A stretch of DNA of 64,000 bases from Acinetobacter brisouisimilis (GTDB taxonomy: Bacteria > Pseudomonadota > Gammaproteobacteria > Pseudomonadales > Moraxellaceae): the NCBI RefSeq assembly GCF_000368265.1, contig NZ_KB851219.1:387920-451919 (forward strand), in the 5' to 3' direction. Below, in pieces: positions 29,518-39,689 of the stretch (its first letter is position 1; the number at the start of each line of letters is the position of its first letter). A program made the translations under genes and the position numbers. Below the pieces are notes generated by a model that was not told the origin of the DNA, ran no database searches, and saw only the letters and a program-made list of their open reading frames with translations.

Positions 29518-31944
29518 TTACTGTTCGTAACTGCCGCTTGAAATGATACGTGTTGGTGTATTGGAGTTAGTGTCACTATTGTTACTTTCCCGAATCAGGT
29601 TTTCGAGATTATCTGGGCTGGTTGTGGTAGCGGGTGCAGATGCACTAGCTTCATCAGTAGATGCTTGATGATTTGGAAACCCGCAGCTACCTCCAGGTTC
29701 AGGCAAGTGGTCTGCAAGTAATGGAATATACATTGCACCTGAACAATTGACTGCTGACAAGCGTCCTGAATGCACATTAACCCATTGCCACTGAACATTG
29801 TTAGGTTGCTTAATATTGACAGGTTGCTGGCGTAACTGCTTCATGACATTAATCCATACAGGAAGTGCGCCTGAGGAACCTGTTAAACCTGTTACTTTGT
29901 TATTGTCTAGACCTAGCCATACTACAGTTAAATAATTACCTGAATAGCCCGCAAACCATGAATCACGAGTGTCATTGGTTGTTCCTGATTTACCCGCCAG
30001 TTTTAGACTAGAAGGTAAGCTATTATAGGCTGCTTTACCTGTACCGTTGTTCATGACTTGCTGTAAGCCATAGTTCAGAACATAGGCCGCTGCTGGATCA
30101 ACAGTTTGTTGAACTTCGAGTCCATAACGGTTGAGTGTTTTGCCATTTGGATCAACAACTGAGCGAATGGCTTTGGTTGGATATTTAAAACCACCTGTTG
30201 CAAAGTTGTTGTAAAGACCCAAAACTTCCATTGGTGATAAGTTTACTGCACCCAAGAAAACAGATGGATAAGATGGAATATCACTCGTCACACCAAATTT
30301 GCGTAACTGATTGGTGAATGTTGCAACCCCAAATTCTTGTCCTAAACGTACAGCCGCAAGGTTATAAGAATGTTGTAATGCCTGCACCATCGGCACCATA
30401 CCATGCTCACCACCATCATAGTTTTTAGGTGTCCAAGCCTTCCCTTGAGTTGGGATGCTAATAGAATTGTCTTGAATCGCGGATGCCCAATTATAACGGC
30501 CCGATTCAATTGCACTGAGATAAATCACAGGTTTGAGCAATGAACCAACTTGGCGTTTGGCATCAATGGTACGGTTAAAGCCAGTAAAGTTTTGTGTTGA
30601 ACCTACGGCTGCAACCAGTTCGCCATTGTCTGGGCGCTGAATCAGTACAGCACCTTGTAAATCGGCTAACACACGAGGATTACGTTTTGACAGATTGTCT
30701 ACGGTATCTTTAAAGCTGTTTTGAACCTTAGTTTGTGCAATCGGGTCAAGCGTGGTGAAAATACGTAAGCCCTGATTGGTCAGGTCAGATTCTTGGTATT
30801 CACTGCGTAGTTGACGACGAACAATATCCATAAAGTCTGGGAAGCGAGTTGGACCTAATGCAGGTTTTGCCACGACACCCAGTGGACGGGCACTTTCTTG
30901 TTCATACTGCGCTTGAGTCAGATAGCCCATCACCAGCATATTGTGCAAAACGGTATCGCGACGGTTTTTTGCCCCTTCAGGATTACGCCAAGGATTATAT
31001 AAAGATGGTCCTTGTACCAAACCAACCAAGTAAGCTTGTTGGGCAATATTCAGTTCACCTAAAGGTAGACCAAAATAAAACTGTGAAGCTAAACCATAAC
31101 CATTGATGGAATAGTTACCATTTTGCCCCAGATGCACTTCATTTAAATATGCTTCTAGAATCTCATCTTTGTTGTAGTGCATTTCCAGCAATATAGACAT
31201 TAAGGCTTCATTGACCTTACGCTTTAAGGTTTTTTCTGGAGACAAGTAGAAGTTTTTCACCAGCTGTTGGGTGAGTGTTGATCCACCCTGGCGTTTACCG
31301 CCTGTAATGTTGCTGACAATTGCCCGAGCAGTACCACGAATCGAAATCCCATGATGCTCATAGAAATTACGGTCTTCTGTTGAAATTAGTGCATCAATGA
31401 GAGGTTTTGGTACATTTTTCAGCTTGATAAGAACGCGGTCTTCGTTATGCTGCGGATAGATGCCGCCAATCAATAACGGTTCGAGACGAGTCATTCCTGT
31501 ACTAGATGGTTTGGTCGTGCGCACGTCCTGCATTTGCTCATTACCAAAGGCAATATGCAAAACTTGTTCAGGCTCGTTACTGTCGCCAAAGTCAAAGCCA
31601 CGCGTATGTACATAGACGCTATTGCCATTCAGTACATAGCTGCCTGGTTGAGTATAACCATCGGCTTTTTTATAGCCCAGCATTCCTAGCTCTTGTAGAA
31701 AATCAGGTTCATTTACAGGTGCCTGATTGTATATTTCTAAAGGGCGTGCATATACTTTGGCAGGGATATCCCAACGCTGACCTTCAAATTTCTTTCGAAT
31801 AACACTATCAATATGAATAACATACGCGCTAAAGACGAGAAATCCTACGATAACAACAATACAAAAAATCAGGGGAAATAAACCAAGACCGCGTTGTGAC
31901 TTCATAAAAAGTGATAAGCTATCCGACATAAACCCTGTAATCAT
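29518..31944 (-). CDS. mrcB: Penicillin-binding protein 1B
   Basis: Bifunctional peptidoglycan glycosyltransferase/transpeptidase of the inner membrane. One N-terminal membrane helix precedes a UB2H-type regulatory domain, the glycosyltransferase domain (EDRNFYEHHGIS with catalytic Glu, then GGSTLTQQLVKN), and a transpeptidase domain with nucleophile Ser468 (GSLLKP) and a KSGTTND motif. The tail is Ser/Thr-rich. The start is uncertain among ATGs at 31944, 31929 and 31905. Orthologs favour a short N-terminus. Confidence 0.93.
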   Translation of the reverse strand: MITGFMSDSLSLFMKSQRGLGLFPLIFCIVVIVGFLVFSAYVIHIDSVIRKKFEGQRWDIPAKVYARPLEIYNQAPVNEPDFLQELGMLGYKKADGYTQPGSYVLNGNSVYVHTRGFDFGDSNEPEQVLHIAFGNEQMQDVRTTKPSSTGMTRLEPLLIGGIYPQHNEDRVLIKLKNVPKPLIDALISTEDRNFYEHHGISIRGTARAIVSNITGGKRQGGSTLTQQLVKNFYLSPEKTLKRKVNEALMSILLEMHYNKDEILEAYLNEVHLGQNGNYSINGYGLASQFYFGLPLGELNIAQQAYLVGLVQGPSLYNPWRNPEGAKNRRDTVLHNMLVMGYLTQAQYEQESARPLGVVAKPALGPTRFPDFMDIVRRQLRSEYQESDLTNQGLRIFTTLDPIAQTKVQNSFKDTVDNLSKRNPRVLADLQGAVLIQRPDNGELVAAVGSTQNFTGFNRTIDAKRQVGSLLKPVIYLSAIESGRYNWASAIQDNSISIPTQGKAWTPKNYDGGEHGMVPMVQALQHSYNLAAVRLGQEFGVATFTNQLRKFGVTSDIPSYPSVFLGAVNLSPMEVLGLYNNFATGGFKYPTKAIRSVVDPNGKTLNRYGLEVQQTVDPAAAYVLNYGLQQVMNNGTGKAAYNSLPSSLKLAGKSGTTNDTRDSWFAGYSGNYLTVVWLGLDNNKVTGLTGSSGALPVWINVMKQLRQQPVNIKQPNNVQWQWVNVHSGRLSAVNCSGAMYIPLLADHLPEPGGSCGFPNHQASTDEASASAPATTTSPDNLENLIRESNNSDTNSNTPTRIISSGSYEQ

Positions 31945-32095
31945 GCGAAGCTTTTATTTATTTTGCAATGATTATTCGTGAAACAATACAAAATTAAGCA
32001 ATAATTTAGCGTTTTATCAGAGGCTTTGTATTGTTTTTTCAAACCTGAAACAACGTGTTATTATGGCTGCGAATCCGAACGGAGCGCTTGAGTTG

Positions 32096-33007
32096 GTGAA
32101 AATCTCACACAAGTCGTTTCGCAACATTGGGCTAATTGGACGACCAGAAAAAGCCGCTGTTGTAGAAACACTTTGTCTTATTTATGACCATTTGCTGAAA
32201 TTGGGATTACATCCAATTTTTGATGTCGAAACAGCAAAACTTGTCCCTTATCAAAATTGCCAGATTGTCAGCCGTAATCTGATGGGTGAAGTGGCAGATT
32301 TGGTTGTCGTTGTAGGCGGTGATGGTTCTTTATTACATGCCGCACGCGCACTGGTGAAGTACAATACACCTGTAATCGGGGTCAACCGTGGACGTTTGGG
32401 ATTTTTAACCGATATTAATCCAGTTGAAGTGCTACAAAAACTGGACTTGGTGCTCAAGGGAAATTTCCAGCTTGATCGGCGCTTTTTGCTGGAAATGGAA
32501 GTTCGCACTGCAGGCGAAACTGTTTATAGTGCCATTGCACTGAACGATATTGTATTGCACTCAGGCAAGTCGGTGCATATGGTGGATTTTGAACTCTCCA
32601 TAGATGGGCAGTTTGTTTACCGCCAGCATAGCGACGGTTTGATTGTTGCGACTCCGACAGGTTCGACTGCTTATGCATTGTCAGGCGGCGGTCCAATTAT
32701 TCACCCAAGTATGGATGCAATTGTCTTAGTGCCGATGCATCCGCATACACTTTCATCTCGACCAATTATTGTTGGTGATCAAAGTGAAATCAAAATTACC
32801 GTCCGTAAAAACCGTATTTTACCGATGGTCAGTGCCGATGCGCAGCATAGCGTGGCGCTAAATGTTGGAGATGTTTTGTATATTCGCAAACATCCCTTTA
32901 AATTAAGTTTATTGCATCCACCTGGTTATGACTTCTATATGGCATGTCGTACCAAGTTGGGATGGCATCAGGATTTTGAAGCATTGCAGCAGCAGGAAGA
33001 GTCATGA
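32096..33007 (+). CDS. nadK: NAD kinase
   Basis: Phosphorylates NAD+ to NADP+. The kinase motif GGDGSLLHAAR, NRGRLGFLTDI, the active-site NDIVLHSG, and TPTGSTAYALSGGGPI are all visible. I choose the GTG at 32096 (303 residues, MKISHKSFRNIG), close to the family length and behind GGAG at 32081. A TTG at 32093 has slightly better spacing, and an ATG at 32063 has no ribosome site. The next gene overlaps its stop by four bases. Confidence 0.92.
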   Translation: MKISHKSFRNIGLIGRPEKAAVVETLCLIYDHLLKLGLHPIFDVETAKLVPYQNCQIVSRNLMGEVADLVVVVGGDGSLLHAARALVKYNTPVIGVNRGRLGFLTDINPVEVLQKLDLVLKGNFQLDRRFLLEMEVRTAGETVYSAIALNDIVLHSGKSVHMVDFELSIDGQFVYRQHSDGLIVATPTGSTAYALSGGGPIIHPSMDAIVLVPMHPHTLSSRPIIVGDQSEIKITVRKNRILPMVSADAQHSVALNVGDVLYIRKHPFKLSLLHPPGYDFYMACRTKLGWHQDFEALQQQEES

Positions 33008-33276
33008 ATATTGAACAAATGCTCTCGGTCTTAGACCCCGAAATTGTACAACGTCTAAAAACAGCAGTTGAAATTGGTAAATGGCCTAATGGTGTTGCCT
33101 TGACCCAAGAGCAGCGCGAAATTTGTATGCAGGCTGTGCTGGCATGGGAATATAAACATTTACCTGAAGAAGAACGTACAGGGTATATTGACCGTGGTAC
33201 GAAAGAAGAAGGTGAAGTTTGTGAAGATGATCATCACAAAAATGAGCCTGAATTTAAGCCAATTCGCTTTGTCTAA
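33004..33276 (+). CDS. DUF1315 (YeaC-like) protein
   Basis: 90-residue cytosolic protein matching the YeaC/DUF1315 family (MLSVLDPEIVQRLKTAVEIGKWPNG, LTQEQRE.CMQAV..WE). The acidic, His-containing tail is variable. The function is unknown. It overlaps nadK by ATGA, indicating translational coupling, and is followed by a terminator. Confidence 0.8.
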   Translation: MNIEQMLSVLDPEIVQRLKTAVEIGKWPNGVALTQEQREICMQAVLAWEYKHLPEEERTGYIDRGTKEEGEVCEDDHHKNEPEFKPIRFV

Positions 33277-33280
33277 ATAA

Positions 33281-33305
33281 AAAATCCCCAAACGGGGATT
33301 TTTTT
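33281..33305 (+). terminator. Terminator after nadK-DUF1315
   Basis: The stem aaaatcccc / ggggatttt has a four-base loop and T-tract, directly behind the stop codon. Confidence 0.85.
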
Positions 33306-33318
33306 ATGCCCATGGTTT

Positions 33319-34317
33319 TTATTGATGACGAGTTTGCCATAAGGTTTGGGCTTTTTGCATGGCAGCGTCATAACTGTCCTCTACACCCATGCTATATAAA
33401 GCAATACCCATGGTTTCAACCACAGCTATCTCACCATAGCTATGCTGTTGTTTGCCTTCCCAAACTGCTTTAAAGATATTTAAATCTAACTCTTCTTCGG
33501 TTGCACTGCGCTCTGGTGTGAGTTTAGGTAATTCATATTCGTACATTTCACCATCACGAATGCCGCAAATTAAGGTCTTGGCATCAGGATTACGCTCAAA
33601 CTCACCGCCTTCACCTTTAATTACAGCACTATTTTTATAGCCAAGAGTAAATGCTGCACGTTGGTGTGAACTACGATAAGCAGGATGGAAAATCGCCTGT
33701 AACGTAGCTTTAGCGTTAAACGGGTTAATTAAGCGTGCTAAGGTGTGAATCGGGGAGCGTAGCCCCATGACATTGCGTAAACCAATCAACTCATCCAGTA
33801 CAGGTGAAATCGCAGCGAGAGGTAAATAAGCAAAGTTGCGCTGTTTTAATTCTTGTTCAACGTCTTCTTGCGTATGGCAAATCGGATAGTTGAGAAACTC
33901 TAAAACCTGCTCGGTATAAACGCGGTTTAAGGTATGACCTGCTGCACCATGCATCACCACGCGATAGCCATGTTGTGCCAGAGTCAGCGCCGCCAGTAAA
34001 AACCATGGATAATGTTTACGTTTACCTGCATACGATGACCAGTCCAGATCAACCTCAAGTGGATGGTAGTGAAGCTGATCTTTAGTGGCTTGTACAAAGC
34101 CTGCCAGTTCTTCGACCGATTCTTCTTTGACACGTAACAACATCAGAAATGCACCAAGTTGTACATCGAGCACATCACCTTTAAGAATCATGCTAAATGC
34201 ATCATAGGCTTCCTGAAAAGTCAGTGAACGCGCACCTGTTTTGCCTTTGCCAATAATACGAATGTACTGTGCAAAAGGATGCTCAAAGTCTTGATAGATA
34301 TTACGTTTAGTTGTCAT
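33319..34317 (-). CDS. ybiB: YbiB-like protein of the TrpD family
   Basis: 332 residues with the anthranilate-phosphoribosyltransferase fold, visible as FQEAYDAFSMILKGDV, LGAFLMLLRVKEES, KRKHYPWFLLAALTLAQHGYRV and VMHGAAGHTLNRVYTEQVLE. The PRPP-binding GTGGD motif of real TrpD is replaced, as in YbiB/TrpD2 proteins, which in E. coli bind nucleic acid and lack the transferase activity. Function as a nucleic-acid-binding protein is inferred. It is monocistronic, convergent with nadK. Confidence 0.8.
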   Translation of the reverse strand: MTTKRNIYQDFEHPFAQYIRIIGKGKTGARSLTFQEAYDAFSMILKGDVLDVQLGAFLMLLRVKEESVEELAGFVQATKDQLHYHPLEVDLDWSSYAGKRKHYPWFLLAALTLAQHGYRVVMHGAAGHTLNRVYTEQVLEFLNYPICHTQEDVEQELKQRNFAYLPLAAISPVLDELIGLRNVMGLRSPIHTLARLINPFNAKATLQAIFHPAYRSSHQRAAFTLGYKNSAVIKGEGGEFERNPDAKTLICGIRDGEMYEYELPKLTPERSATEEELDLNIFKAVWEGKQQHSYGEIAVVETMGIALYSMGVEDSYDAAMQKAQTLWQTRHQ

Positions 34318-34524
34318 GATCGAATTGTGGGCAAATAAAAGATATTCAGCATACTAGCATAAGCTGTGCCAGAACCAAGTGTGGTTGTATGGTGAGACCA
34401 TGACAAAAAGAAATGTGCAGTAATACTTCGTTTTGTGAACAATACCACTGTATTTTTATCTCGCCTGTGAATGTCGACGTTACAGTTGAGATTCAAGATG
34501 AGTGCAGGATCGAGATTGAGCTAG

Positions 34525-34546
34525 CTCTAGCTATACTCTAGCTATA
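34525..34546. repeat. 11-bp tandem repeat upstream of pheA
   Basis: ctctagctata occurs twice head to tail (34525-34535 and 34536-34546), preceded by gctag. The 11-bp period places both copies on the same DNA face. The surrounding spacer (34318-34668) holds no gene, and no attenuator-like leader peptide was found. Confidence 0.6.
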
Positions 34547-34668
34547 GTTGTTAAATGCATTGATCTACTCGAAAAACTTAATTTGCCACTTAGGATGTGA
34601 TGACATTTCCCAGTTGAATGTGGTTATACTTGCAGGCAGAAAAAAACATGAGCACGGGGCGAAATGAC

Positions 34669-35775
34669 ATGATCCAAGATGATCAGAAAACGACTTCTCT
34701 GAATTTAGAACAATTACGTTCGGATATTGATAGCGTAGACCAGCAGATTCAGGATTTATTGAATCGTCGTGCACGCTTAGCGGAAGCAGTTGCCAAAGCC
34801 AAATTTGCAACTGAAGAGAATCCTGTGTTTTATCGCCCTGAACGCGAAGCGCAAGTTTTACGTAAAGTGATGGAACGCAATGAAGGCCCGTTGTCTGATG
34901 CGACCATGGCACGTTTGTTCCGCGAAATTATGTCAGCATGTTTGGCACTTGAAGCACCACAAAGCATTGCTTTTTTAGGCCCTGAAGGCACATTTACCCA
35001 AGCTGCAGCCTTGAAGCATTTTGGTCAGGATGCAATTGTACGTCCAATTGCAACCATTGATGAAGTATTCCGTGAAGTTGAAGCAGGTAGCGCACATTAT
35101 GGCGTTGTCCCTGTAGAGAACTCATCTGAAGGTGTGGTCAACCATACTCTAGACTGTTTTAAATCATCGAACCTGAATGTGATTGGTGAAGTTGAATTGC
35201 GCATTCATCACCAGTTTTTAGTCTCGGAAAATACTCGTAAAGACAGTATTAAACAGATTTATGCCCACCAGCAAACCTTGGCTCAATGTCGCAATTGGCT
35301 GGATATTCATTATCCTGGTGTTGAACGTGTTGCTATGACTTCTAATGCGGAAGCGGCACGCCGTATTCGTAATGAATGGCATTCAGCAGCAATTGCTTCT
35401 GATATTGCGGCAACGATGTATGGTTTAGAAATATTGCATAGCAATATTGAAGATAATCCTGAAAATACCACACGTTTCTTGGTGATTGGCCGTGAGAAAA
35501 TTCCTGCAAGCGGTAATGATAAAACCTCTTTATTGATTTCTGCGCATGACCGTGCAGGGGCACTCTTAGAGATTTTAGAGCCATTTGCCAAGCACAATAT
35601 TAGCCTGACCAGTATTGAAACCCGTCCAGCGCTTCCTGAAAAATGGGCGTATGTATTCTTTGTTGACTTGGAAGGGCATATTGATCAGCCAAATGTTGCG
35701 GCTGCACTTGATGAAATTCGCCCACTGGTTAAAGAATTACGTGTACTGGGTTCATATCCTGTTGCCGTGTTGTAA
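34669..35775 (+). CDS. pheA: Chorismate mutase/prephenate dehydratase (P-protein)
   Basis: Makes phenylpyruvate from chorismate in two steps. The 368-residue protein has an AroQ-type chorismate mutase domain (about 10-100: LEQLRSDIDSVDQQIQDLLNRRARLA, VFYRPEREA), the dehydratase domain (IAFLGPEGTFTQAAA, VPVENSSEG, NTTRFLVIG) and a C-terminal ACT domain (ISLTSIETRP) for phenylalanine feedback. ATG 34669 is chosen, with 34648 a close alternative. tyrA-aroA follows 45 nt later, so aromatic synthesis genes are clustered. Confidence 0.93.
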   Translation: MIQDDQKTTSLNLEQLRSDIDSVDQQIQDLLNRRARLAEAVAKAKFATEENPVFYRPEREAQVLRKVMERNEGPLSDATMARLFREIMSACLALEAPQSIAFLGPEGTFTQAAALKHFGQDAIVRPIATIDEVFREVEAGSAHYGVVPVENSSEGVVNHTLDCFKSSNLNVIGEVELRIHHQFLVSENTRKDSIKQIYAHQQTLAQCRNWLDIHYPGVERVAMTSNAEAARRIRNEWHSAAIASDIAATMYGLEILHSNIEDNPENTTRFLVIGREKIPASGNDKTSLLISAHDRAGALLEILEPFAKHNISLTSIETRPALPEKWAYVFFVDLEGHIDQPNVAAALDEIRPLVKELRVLGSYPVAVL

Positions 35776-35820
35776 TCTGCTGGTTGAGCATTTTTATCGT
35801 ATTGAGCATAGAGGCAAATT

Positions 35821-38082
35821 TTGGTGGTAGTTTCAGAAACACAGCCCTTGTTTCATAAAGTGGCATTTATTGGGCTAGGCTTGATTGGTTCAAGTCTGGC
35901 ACGTGTGATTCAGGCAGAAGGCTTGGCAACACAGGTTGTAGCATCAACACGCTCAGCCAAGACCTTGCAAGATGCAAAAGCATTAGGACTAATTCAAGAG
36001 GGCTATGCCTCTGCAATTGACGCCGTGCAAGATGCGGATCTCGTGGTATTGGCATTGCCTGTACAAGCCACTGAAAAAGTCTTGGTGCAAATTAAGCCAT
36101 ATTTAAAAGCCGATGCGATTTTAACCGATGTAGGCAGCACCAAAGGTAACGTGGTGGCTGCGGCACAGCGTGTATTTGGTGAGAGTCTGCCTGTGGGTTT
36201 TGTGCCGGGGCATCCGATTGCGGGCAGTGAACACACGGGTGTACATGCAGGAAAAGTGGATCTGTTTGCGCATCACAAAGTGATTTTAACGCCATTGTCA
36301 AGCAGTGCGCCTTGGGCAGTTGAAAAACTGATTACTCTTTGGCAGGCAGCAAAAGCCGAAGTGATCTGTATGGATGTGCAAAAGCACGATGAAGTGTTGG
36401 CACATACCAGTCATTTACCGCACCTGATGGCGTTTAATTTAGTGGAGCAACTGGCAAACCGCGAAGATAATCTGGATATTTTCCGTTATGCCGCAGGTGG
36501 TTTTCGAGATTTTTCACGAATTGCAGCATCTGATCCGCAAATGTGGCATGACATTTTCTTTGCCAACAAGACTGCAATTTTAAAAGCTGTCGATGGCTTT
36601 GAACAACAACTGGCGATTATTCGTGGGCTGATTGAAAAAGAAGATTCGCAAGCGCTGATGGGCTTGCTCGGACATGCCCAAGCCGCGCGTCAACATTTTA
36701 ACCATATGCTTGCCCAAAAACCTTTAATGGAGAAAGACAAGGTGACCCAACAATTTACCATTCAACCTCAACAGCATCGTTTTCAAGGAACATTTACCGT
36801 TCCGGGTGATAAATCGGTGTCACATCGTTCGATTATGTTTGGTGCAATTGCTGAAGGCACAACACATGTCACAGGCTTCCTTGAAGGTGAAGATGCTTTG
36901 GCAACCTTGCAGGCCTTTCGTGATATGGGCGTGTCGATTGAAGGTCCAAAAAATGGTGAAGTGACCATTCATGGTGTGGGCATGCACGGTTTGAAAGCGC
37001 CAGCAAGTGCGTTGTATATGGGTAACTCAGGTACCAGTATGCGTTTGCTTTCAGGTATGTTGTCGGCACAGAAATTTGATACGGTCATGACGGGTGACGC
37101 ATCGTTGTCAAAACGCCCGATGGAGCGTATTGCCAAGCCACTGCGTTTAATGGGTGCACAAATCCAGACCACAGGTGAGAGAGGTACACCACCTGTCAGC
37201 ATTACAGGTTCGCAAGCCCTCAAAGGCATTCAGTATGATTTGCCAATGGCATCAGCTCAGGTGAAATCAGGGATTTTGCTGGCAGGTTTGTGGGCAGAAG
37301 GTGAAACTTCAGTGACTGAACCTGAACCAACGCGTGACCATACTGAACGTATGTTGCGTGCCTTTGGTTATGAAGTAAAAACCGAAGGTAATCGTATTAG
37401 CCTGCAAGGCGGTGGTAAATTGGTCGGTACAGATATCCAAGTACCTTCAGATATTTCTTCTGCGGCATTCTTTATGGTGGGTGCAGCGATTTGTGAAAAT
37501 GCTGATGTCACCTTAGAAGCAGTTGGGATTAACCCAACTCGTACAGGCGTGATTGAAATTCTCAAGGCCATGGGTGCTGATCTTGAAGTGTTGAATGAAC
37601 GTATCGCAGGCGGTGAACCGATTGCCGATATTCGTATTCGTGCAACACGGACATTAAAAGGGATTCATATTCCTGAAGACCAAGTGCCATTGGCGATTGA
37701 TGAATTCCCAGCCCTGTTTATTGCTGCTGCGTGTGCCGAAGGTGAAACGGTGCTGACAGGCGCTGCTGAACTGCGCGTGAAGGAATCTGACCGTATTCAG
37801 GTGATGGCAGATGGTTTGCAAGCGATGGGTATCCAATGTACCCCGACTGAGGATGGTATTATCATTCAAGGTCAGGGAAAATCTGGCGACTGGTCACCAA
37901 TCTTTAAAGGCGCTCAGATTGAATCGTACCATGATCATCGTATTGCAATGAGCTTTAGTATTGCCGGACTACGTGCTGCTGAAGCGATCACGATTGTGGG
38001 TACGGAAACGGTTGCGACCAGTTTCCCAACCTTTACTGAACTGGCAAATCAGGCAGGTTTAAGCATCGAAGTCTCTGAATAA
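35821..38082 (+). CDS. Fused prephenate dehydrogenase/EPSP synthase
   Basis: 753-residue TyrA-AroA fusion. Residues about 1-300 form the dehydrogenase: NAD motif GLGLIGSSLARV, LALPVQ, DVGSTKG and PGHPIAGSE. From about 320 comes 5-enolpyruvylshikimate-3-phosphate synthase: PGDKSVSHRSIMFG, GNSGTSMRLL, the RDHTE(R) loop, and EYHDHRIAMS-like (SYHDHRIAMS). The AroA half looks nearer to class II enzymes (GLLEGEDV-type block) than to E. coli AroA. GAGG six bases before the TTG supports the start. It ends in a terminator. Confidence 0.92.
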   Translation: MVVVSETQPLFHKVAFIGLGLIGSSLARVIQAEGLATQVVASTRSAKTLQDAKALGLIQEGYASAIDAVQDADLVVLALPVQATEKVLVQIKPYLKADAILTDVGSTKGNVVAAAQRVFGESLPVGFVPGHPIAGSEHTGVHAGKVDLFAHHKVILTPLSSSAPWAVEKLITLWQAAKAEVICMDVQKHDEVLAHTSHLPHLMAFNLVEQLANREDNLDIFRYAAGGFRDFSRIAASDPQMWHDIFFANKTAILKAVDGFEQQLAIIRGLIEKEDSQALMGLLGHAQAARQHFNHMLAQKPLMEKDKVTQQFTIQPQQHRFQGTFTVPGDKSVSHRSIMFGAIAEGTTHVTGFLEGEDALATLQAFRDMGVSIEGPKNGEVTIHGVGMHGLKAPASALYMGNSGTSMRLLSGMLSAQKFDTVMTGDASLSKRPMERIAKPLRLMGAQIQTTGERGTPPVSITGSQALKGIQYDLPMASAQVKSGILLAGLWAEGETSVTEPEPTRDHTERMLRAFGYEVKTEGNRISLQGGGKLVGTDIQVPSDISSAAFFMVGAAICENADVTLEAVGINPTRTGVIEILKAMGADLEVLNERIAGGEPIADIRIRATRTLKGIHIPEDQVPLAIDEFPALFIAAACAEGETVLTGAAELRVKESDRIQVMADGLQAMGIQCTPTEDGIIIQGQGKSGDWSPIFKGAQIESYHDHRIAMSFSIAGLRAAEAITIVGTETVATSFPTFTELANQAGLSIEVSE

Positions 38083-38101
38083 TTTGACCTGTTTTAAAAT
38101 T

Positions 38102-38131
38102 AAAAGCCAAGCATCTGCTTGGCTTTTTTAT
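38102..38131 (+). terminator. Terminator after tyrA-aroA
   Basis: The stem aaaagccaagca / tgcttggctttt with a short loop is followed by T residues. Confidence 0.85.
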
Positions 38132-38225
38132 ATCTGTAGTTCTCTTTCGGCAAGGTTTTACCTTGTCAGCTCATTTTGCAGTATAGTGAAACCAAACAGA
38201 CTTATTTTCTTTACGAGACCAGATC

Positions 38226-39686
38226 ATGAATGTCGTTGATTTTTCTCAACTCTCACCACAAAACGTCTGGCAGCATTTTGCCACTTTATGTCGTATTCCT
38301 CGTCAGTCCAAACAAGAACAACAACTACGCCAATATTTACAGGACTGGGCGAAAAACAAAGGCTTAGACACTTATGTGGATATTGTTGGAAATTTAATTA
38401 TCCGTAAACCTGCAACTGCAGGCATGCAGCATAAAACAAGTGTGATTTTGCAAGGGCATCTGGATATGGTGACCCAAGCCAATCGTGGTACGGTACATGA
38501 TTTTAGTCGTGACCCAATTCAGCCGATTTTGGAAAATGGCTGGCTGGTTGCACCCAATACCACACTCGGTGCGGATAATGGTATTGGTGTAGCGCTGGCG
38601 TTGGCTGTACTGGATGCCGATGATATTGCTCACGGGGCGATTGAAGTGTTGCTGACAGTCGATGAAGAGGCTGGCATGAGTGGTGCACGTTTTCTTGAAG
38701 AAAATGTCCTGCAAGGCAAATGGTTATTTAATATTGATACCGAAGAGTGGGGACAACTGTATCTGGGCTGCGCAGGTAGTCAGGATATCGAAGTCGAGCA
38801 AACCTTGACTTATGTGCAAACTGATGCCGAACTGACTGCAGTTGAAGTACAGGTACTTGGACTTAAAGGTGGGCATTCGGGTGTTGATATTCACTTGGGC
38901 CGTGGTAATGCCAATGTGATTTTGGCGCAGTTTTTACAGCAGCATTTACCTAAACTGCAAGCGCATCTGGTTGAGTTCTCAGGAGGTACAGCGCGTAATG
39001 CCTTACCACGTGAAGCCACTACCAAGATTGCTTTGCCAAAATCAGAACTTGCTCAATTAGATGCTCTACTACAACAGGCTCAAACAGATTGGCGAATGCA
39101 ACTTAAAGGTGTAGATGAGGCGATTGAATTGCGTGCTCAGCCACTTGATGAAGTTGTCACTGAAGTGATTGCCCGTGAGCAGCAACAAGCATGGCTAGCT
39201 GCTTTGTCGAGTTGTCCGTATGGCGTGGCACAAATGAGTCAGGCACTGCCTGATGTAGTAGAAACCTCAAACAATATCGGTGTGGTGCGTTTAAACCATG
39301 AACAAGCCAGTGTGTTGATTATGGTGCGTTCAATGGTCAATGATGAACTGGAAGCACATGCACATCGGATTCAGCAGCATTTTGAATATTATGGGTTGCA
39401 TTCGAACCTTGCGCCATTCGTTTCGGGTTGGACACCGAACCCAGAATCGGCCGCCTTAAAATGTCTGCAACGCGCTTATCAGGATACTTTCCAGATTGAA
39501 CCTGAACTTAAAGTCATTCATGCAGGTTTAGAGTGTGGAATTATTGCCGAGCATTATCCTGACTTGCAAATGGTGTCTTTTGGTCCAGATATTCAGGGCG
39601 CGCATGCACCAGGCGAACGAGTCAAAGTGGATACAGTCGAAAAATGCTGGCAGTTGTTGGTGGCTGCACTCGCAACAGTTGATTAA
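38226..39686 (+). CDS. pepD: Aminoacyl-histidine (Xaa-His) dipeptidase
   Basis: Cytosolic M20-family zinc dipeptidase. The 486 residues match PepD in length, with the metal-site motifs LQGHLDMV, DNGIGVALALA, TVDEEAGMSGA and NIDTEEWG, and a dimerisation insertion containing KGGHSGVDI. The C-terminal ECGII metal ligand region is also visible. It is monocistronic, with a hairpin terminator 4 nt past the stop. Confidence 0.92.
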   Translation: MNVVDFSQLSPQNVWQHFATLCRIPRQSKQEQQLRQYLQDWAKNKGLDTYVDIVGNLIIRKPATAGMQHKTSVILQGHLDMVTQANRGTVHDFSRDPIQPILENGWLVAPNTTLGADNGIGVALALAVLDADDIAHGAIEVLLTVDEEAGMSGARFLEENVLQGKWLFNIDTEEWGQLYLGCAGSQDIEVEQTLTYVQTDAELTAVEVQVLGLKGGHSGVDIHLGRGNANVILAQFLQQHLPKLQAHLVEFSGGTARNALPREATTKIALPKSELAQLDALLQQAQTDWRMQLKGVDEAIELRAQPLDEVVTEVIAREQQQAWLAALSSCPYGVAQMSQALPDVVETSNNIGVVRLNHEQASVLIMVRSMVNDELEAHAHRIQQHFEYYGLHSNLAPFVSGWTPNPESAALKCLQRAYQDTFQIEPELKVIHAGLECGIIAEHYPDLQMVSFGPDIQGAHAPGERVKVDTVEKCWQLLVAALATVD

Positions 39687-39689
39687 AAA

